A stretch of DNA of 64,000 nucleotides from Stenotrophomonas rhizophila (GTDB lineage: Bacteria; Pseudomonadota; Gammaproteobacteria; Xanthomonadales; Xanthomonadaceae). The position numbers and the translations under genes were made by a program. A model generated the notes under the pieces. That model searched no databases and had not been told where the DNA came from. It saw nothing but the letters and a program-made list of their open reading frames with translations. Numbering within the stretch: the stretch's first letter is position 1; every line of letters begins with the position of its first letter. The stretch covers positions 1 to 64,000 of the forward strand of contig NZ_RCDC01000007.1 in NCBI RefSeq assembly GCF_003651185.1, read 5' to 3'. Shown here one piece after another: positions 61,938 through 64,000 of the stretch.

Positions 61938-61974
61938 TTCATGGGTGCAGCGATCTGCGAATTCAGCCCATGAA
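61938..61974. other. Inverted repeat between ppx and TonB receptor
   Basis: TTCATGGG (61938-61945) and CCCATGAA (61967-61974) flank a small GCAG-CGAT-CTGC stem. It is either the end signal of ppx or an operator of the receptor. No T run is seen on the - strand. Confidence 0.4.
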
Positions 61975-62010
61975 TTGCTGCAGATGCACGTTTAGAAACG
62001 GTTGAAAGCG

Positions 62011-63537
62011 TCATGCAACGAAGGGTCGGAACTGCACACCCAGCCCGGCCATACCCTCGGTTTCCCCGATCAGATCCGCGCGCAGCAGCGGACGCGCATC
62101 GATATACGCCTGTGGCAGGATCAGTGACAGTCGCGCGTCATCGGCGGTCAGTTCCAGCGCCGGCATCGGGGTGTCTTCGTGCGCGCGGTTGAGCAGGACC
62201 GCCAGGCGCAGCAGCGCGGTCATGCGCCGTGCCGGCTGCAGCAGACGTTCGGGCAGCGCCTCGAAGGCGGACTTGGAAATGTTGCGGCGATGGCTGCGCA
62301 CCAGCGCGGCCAGCAGCTGCTGTTCCTGCCGCGAGAAACCGGCGATGTCCGAGTTCTCCAGCACGTAGCTGCCATGCACGTGGTAGCCGCTGTGCGCGAT
62401 CATCAGGCCGAGCTCGTGCAGGCGCGCGGACCAGCCGAGCATGCGCGCATCGTCCGGATCCAGCTGCCAGCTTTCTTCGACCTGGGCCAGCAGGTTCATT
62501 GCCGTGCGTTCCACACGATCGGCCTGCACGGTATCGATGCCGTAACGCTGCGTCAGTGCCGCGACCGATTCGTCGCGCAGGTCGTTCTCGCTGGCGCGGC
62601 CGAGGATGTCGTAGAGAATGCCCTCGCGCATCGCGGCCTTGCTGACCAGCAGCTTCTGCAGCCCGAGTGCCTGGAAGGCGGCTTCGAGCACCAGGATGCC
62701 ACCGGCGATGATCGGGCGACGATCCGCGGACAGGCCCGGCAGATCGATGTCCTCGATGCGCTTGGCCTTGAGCAGTTCATCGCGCAGCTGCGGCAATGCC
62801 TCAGCGGTGATCGCGCCCTTGCTCAGTTTCATCGTGGCGCAGATTTCGCTGATTGCCTTGTGCGTGCCGGAGGACCCCAGTGCTTCGTGCCAGCCCAGTG
62901 CGCGGTACTTGTTGGCGAACTGCTGGAACTCCGCGCCGATTTCGGTCAGGGCGTCCTTCCAGCGCTTCTTGCTCAGCTTGCCGCCGGGAAAGAAGCGGCG
63001 CGTGCTGGCGATGCAGCCGGCCTGCAGGCTTTCGCGCTCCAGGGTCTGCATGCCCTGGCCGATGATGAATTCCGTGGAGCCACCGCCGATGTCGATCACC
63101 AGCCGGCGCTGGTCCGCCTTGGGGGGCTGCGCATGGGCCACGCCGAGGTAGATCAGGCGCGCTTCTTCGCGGCCGCTGACCACTTCGATCGCATGCCCGA
63201 GCGCGGTTTCGGCCGGCATCAGGAAGGCCTGCGGCGAGCGCAGCTGGCGCACCGTGTTGGTGGCCAGCGCGCGGACGCGCACCGAGGGGATCGCACGGAT
63301 GCGCTGGCCGAACCGGGCCAGGCACTCCAGCGCGCGCTGGCGGGCCTCGGCGGACAGGCCGCCCTTGCCATCCAGGCCATCGGCCATGCGCACGGTTTCG
63401 CGCAGGCGGTCGACCACCCGCAACTGCCCGAGGGTGTATCGCGCGATGACCATATGGAAACTGTTGGATCCCAGGTCGATGGCGGCGAGCAGGTCGCCAT
63501 CCTGCAAAGCGGGCGGAGTCGTGGAGGTATGCGGCAT
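62011..63537 (-). CDS. ppx: Exopolyphosphatase
   Basis: 508 residues. Ppx/GppA N-terminal ATPase-like fold with AAIDLGSNSFHMVIARY and VIDIGGGSTEFIIGQG; the C-terminal HD-like helical region (about 310-508, ARLHELGLMIAHSGYH) is typical of long Ppx proteins. It releases phosphate from polyphosphate chains; GppA activity on pppGpp cannot be excluded. It lies 76 bases after ppk1 on the same strand, the common ppk-ppx pair. Confidence 0.94.
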   Translation of the reverse strand: MPHTSTTPPALQDGDLLAAIDLGSNSFHMVIARYTLGQLRVVDRLRETVRMADGLDGKGGLSAEARQRALECLARFGQRIRAIPSVRVRALATNTVRQLRSPQAFLMPAETALGHAIEVVSGREEARLIYLGVAHAQPPKADQRRLVIDIGGGSTEFIIGQGMQTLERESLQAGCIASTRRFFPGGKLSKKRWKDALTEIGAEFQQFANKYRALGWHEALGSSGTHKAISEICATMKLSKGAITAEALPQLRDELLKAKRIEDIDLPGLSADRRPIIAGGILVLEAAFQALGLQKLLVSKAAMREGILYDILGRASENDLRDESVAALTQRYGIDTVQADRVERTAMNLLAQVEESWQLDPDDARMLGWSARLHELGLMIAHSGYHVHGSYVLENSDIAGFSRQEQQLLAALVRSHRRNISKSAFEALPERLLQPARRMTALLRLAVLLNRAHEDTPMPALELTADDARLSLILPQAYIDARPLLRADLIGETEGMAGLGVQFRPFVA

Positions 63538-63563
63538 GGGCGAATGTTAGCCGAAGGCAGGGG

Positions 63564-63606
63564 CCCCGCGTCACCGCACCGCCTTCACAGGGGATGCGAC
63601 GCGGGG
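63564..63606 (-). other. Stem-loop in the ppk1-ppx spacer
   Basis: CCCCGCGTC (63564-63572) pairs with GACGCGGGG (63598-63606) across a 25-base loop. It could tune expression of ppx relative to ppk1. No T run. Confidence 0.4.
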
Positions 63607-63613
63607 TCGCAGG

Positions 63614-64000
63614 CTACAGACCCTGCAGCAGGGCCATCTGCGCCGCGTGCGGCGGCTCGTCGTGGCCGGGCGTGCACTTGATGTAGCTGCCGTCGGCCTG
63701 CAGTTCCCAGGCGTTGAGGTTGTCGTCCAGGTAGTTCTGCAGCACGTCGCGGTAGACCTTGCGCGCCAGTTCCGGGTCCAGGATCGGGAAACAGGTCTCG
63801 ACCCGGCGCAGCAGGTTGCGCTCCAGCCAGTCCGCGCTGGCGCAGAACAGCTCCGAGGCCCCGTCATTGCCGAACCAGTAGACCCGGCTGTGTTCCAGGA
63901 AGCGGCCCACGATCGAGCGCACCCGGATGGTGTCCGACACGCCGGGCACGCCGGGTCGCAGCGTGCAGGCGCCGCGCACGATCAGGTCGATCTGTACGCC
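63614..64000 (-). CDS. ppk1: Polyphosphate kinase 1, C-terminal part (5' end outside window)
   Basis: The last 128 residues are visible, running off the right edge in frame. GVQIDLIVRGACTLRPGVPG carries the conserved Ppk1 C-terminal phospholipase D-like domain; RFLEHSRVYWFGN and LERNLLRRVETCFPI are also typical. Ppk1 polymerises the gamma-phosphate of ATP into polyphosphate. The catalytic histidine region lies outside the window. Confidence 0.95.
   Translation of the reverse strand, partial: GVQIDLIVRGACTLRPGVPGVSDTIRVRSIVGRFLEHSRVYWFGNDGASELFCASADWLERNLLRRVETCFPILDPELARKVYRDVLQNYLDDNLNAWELQADGSYIKCTPGHDEPPHAAQMALLQGL

Overview
The window is a contiguous piece of a GC-rich gammaproteobacterial chromosome. 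It most likely comes from a Stenotrophomonas (Xanthomonadaceae). The evidence is the Xanthomonadaceae-type gene set (class II DAHP synthase, S46 dipeptidyl-peptidase, TorF-like porin, large TonB receptors, kbl/tdh), the ribosomal order without rpmJ after secY, and three extragenic palindromes of the SMAG (GTAG-headed) type described from Stenotrophomonas maltophilia. No rRNA or tRNA gene, CRISPR array, insertion sequence or prophage gene was seen.

Positions 1-15115 hold the end of tuf followed by the joined S10-spc-alpha ribosomal clusters (rpsJ to rplQ, with secY and rpoA), all on the + strand. A good sigma-70 promoter and a leader with three strong stem-loops precede rpsJ. The cluster is not uniform: there is a textbook intrinsic terminator between rpsN and rpsH, and strong hairpins without U tracts lie between rplR and rpsE, rpsD and rpoA, and rpoA and rplQ. 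A 345-base gap with candidate promoters separates secY from rpsM. These sites split the cluster into likely expression units.

Positions 15200-31060 carry dsbB, a TonB receptor with a Zur-like palindrome at its start, class II DAHP synthase, an MscS-type channel, then on the - strand a lipoprotein amidase, a DUF2127 membrane protein and typA, followed on the + strand by a cyclophilin, malate dehydrogenase, a propionyl-CoA synthetase, an unknown protein and a suppressor-of-fused (SUFU) domain protein. Positions 31130-36460 are a run of - strand genes: glutathione transferase, cell wall hydrolase, 2,4-dienoyl-CoA reductase, a YczE-like membrane protein and a medium-chain oxidoreductase. Positions 36830-46040 hold an OmpA porin, a pseudouridine synthase flanked by two small exported proteins that share an undescribed C-terminal motif, threonine catabolism (kbl and tdh, separated by a TorF-like gene) and a DPP7-type S46 peptidase.

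Positions 46600-64000 hold a histidine phosphatase, folC, a DedD-like protein with two SPOR domains, cvpA-purF, a DUF455 ferritin-like protein, a Tle-like DUF2235 lipase, an orphan Tat signal peptide, an M72-like metalloprotease, lpxH, a PAP2 phosphatase overlapping a GT4 glycosyltransferase, a second large TonB receptor, ppx and the end of ppk1.

The most unusual content is extragenic. Two families of long palindromes are present, two copies each. Family B (46138-46247 and 46332-46441) has exactly 28-nt arms around a 54-nt core. The cores are 51/54 identical and differ by a compensated base pair, while the arms differ at half their positions yet stay self-complementary. Family E (27108-27237 and 38031-38129) has arms of 35 and 28 nt around a 54-55-nt core, also with a compensated pair. 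A conserved core on sequence-variable but pairing-conserved arms is the reverse of what transposon inverted repeats or integron attC sites show. In two places a SMAG element supplies the stop codon of the upstream gene.
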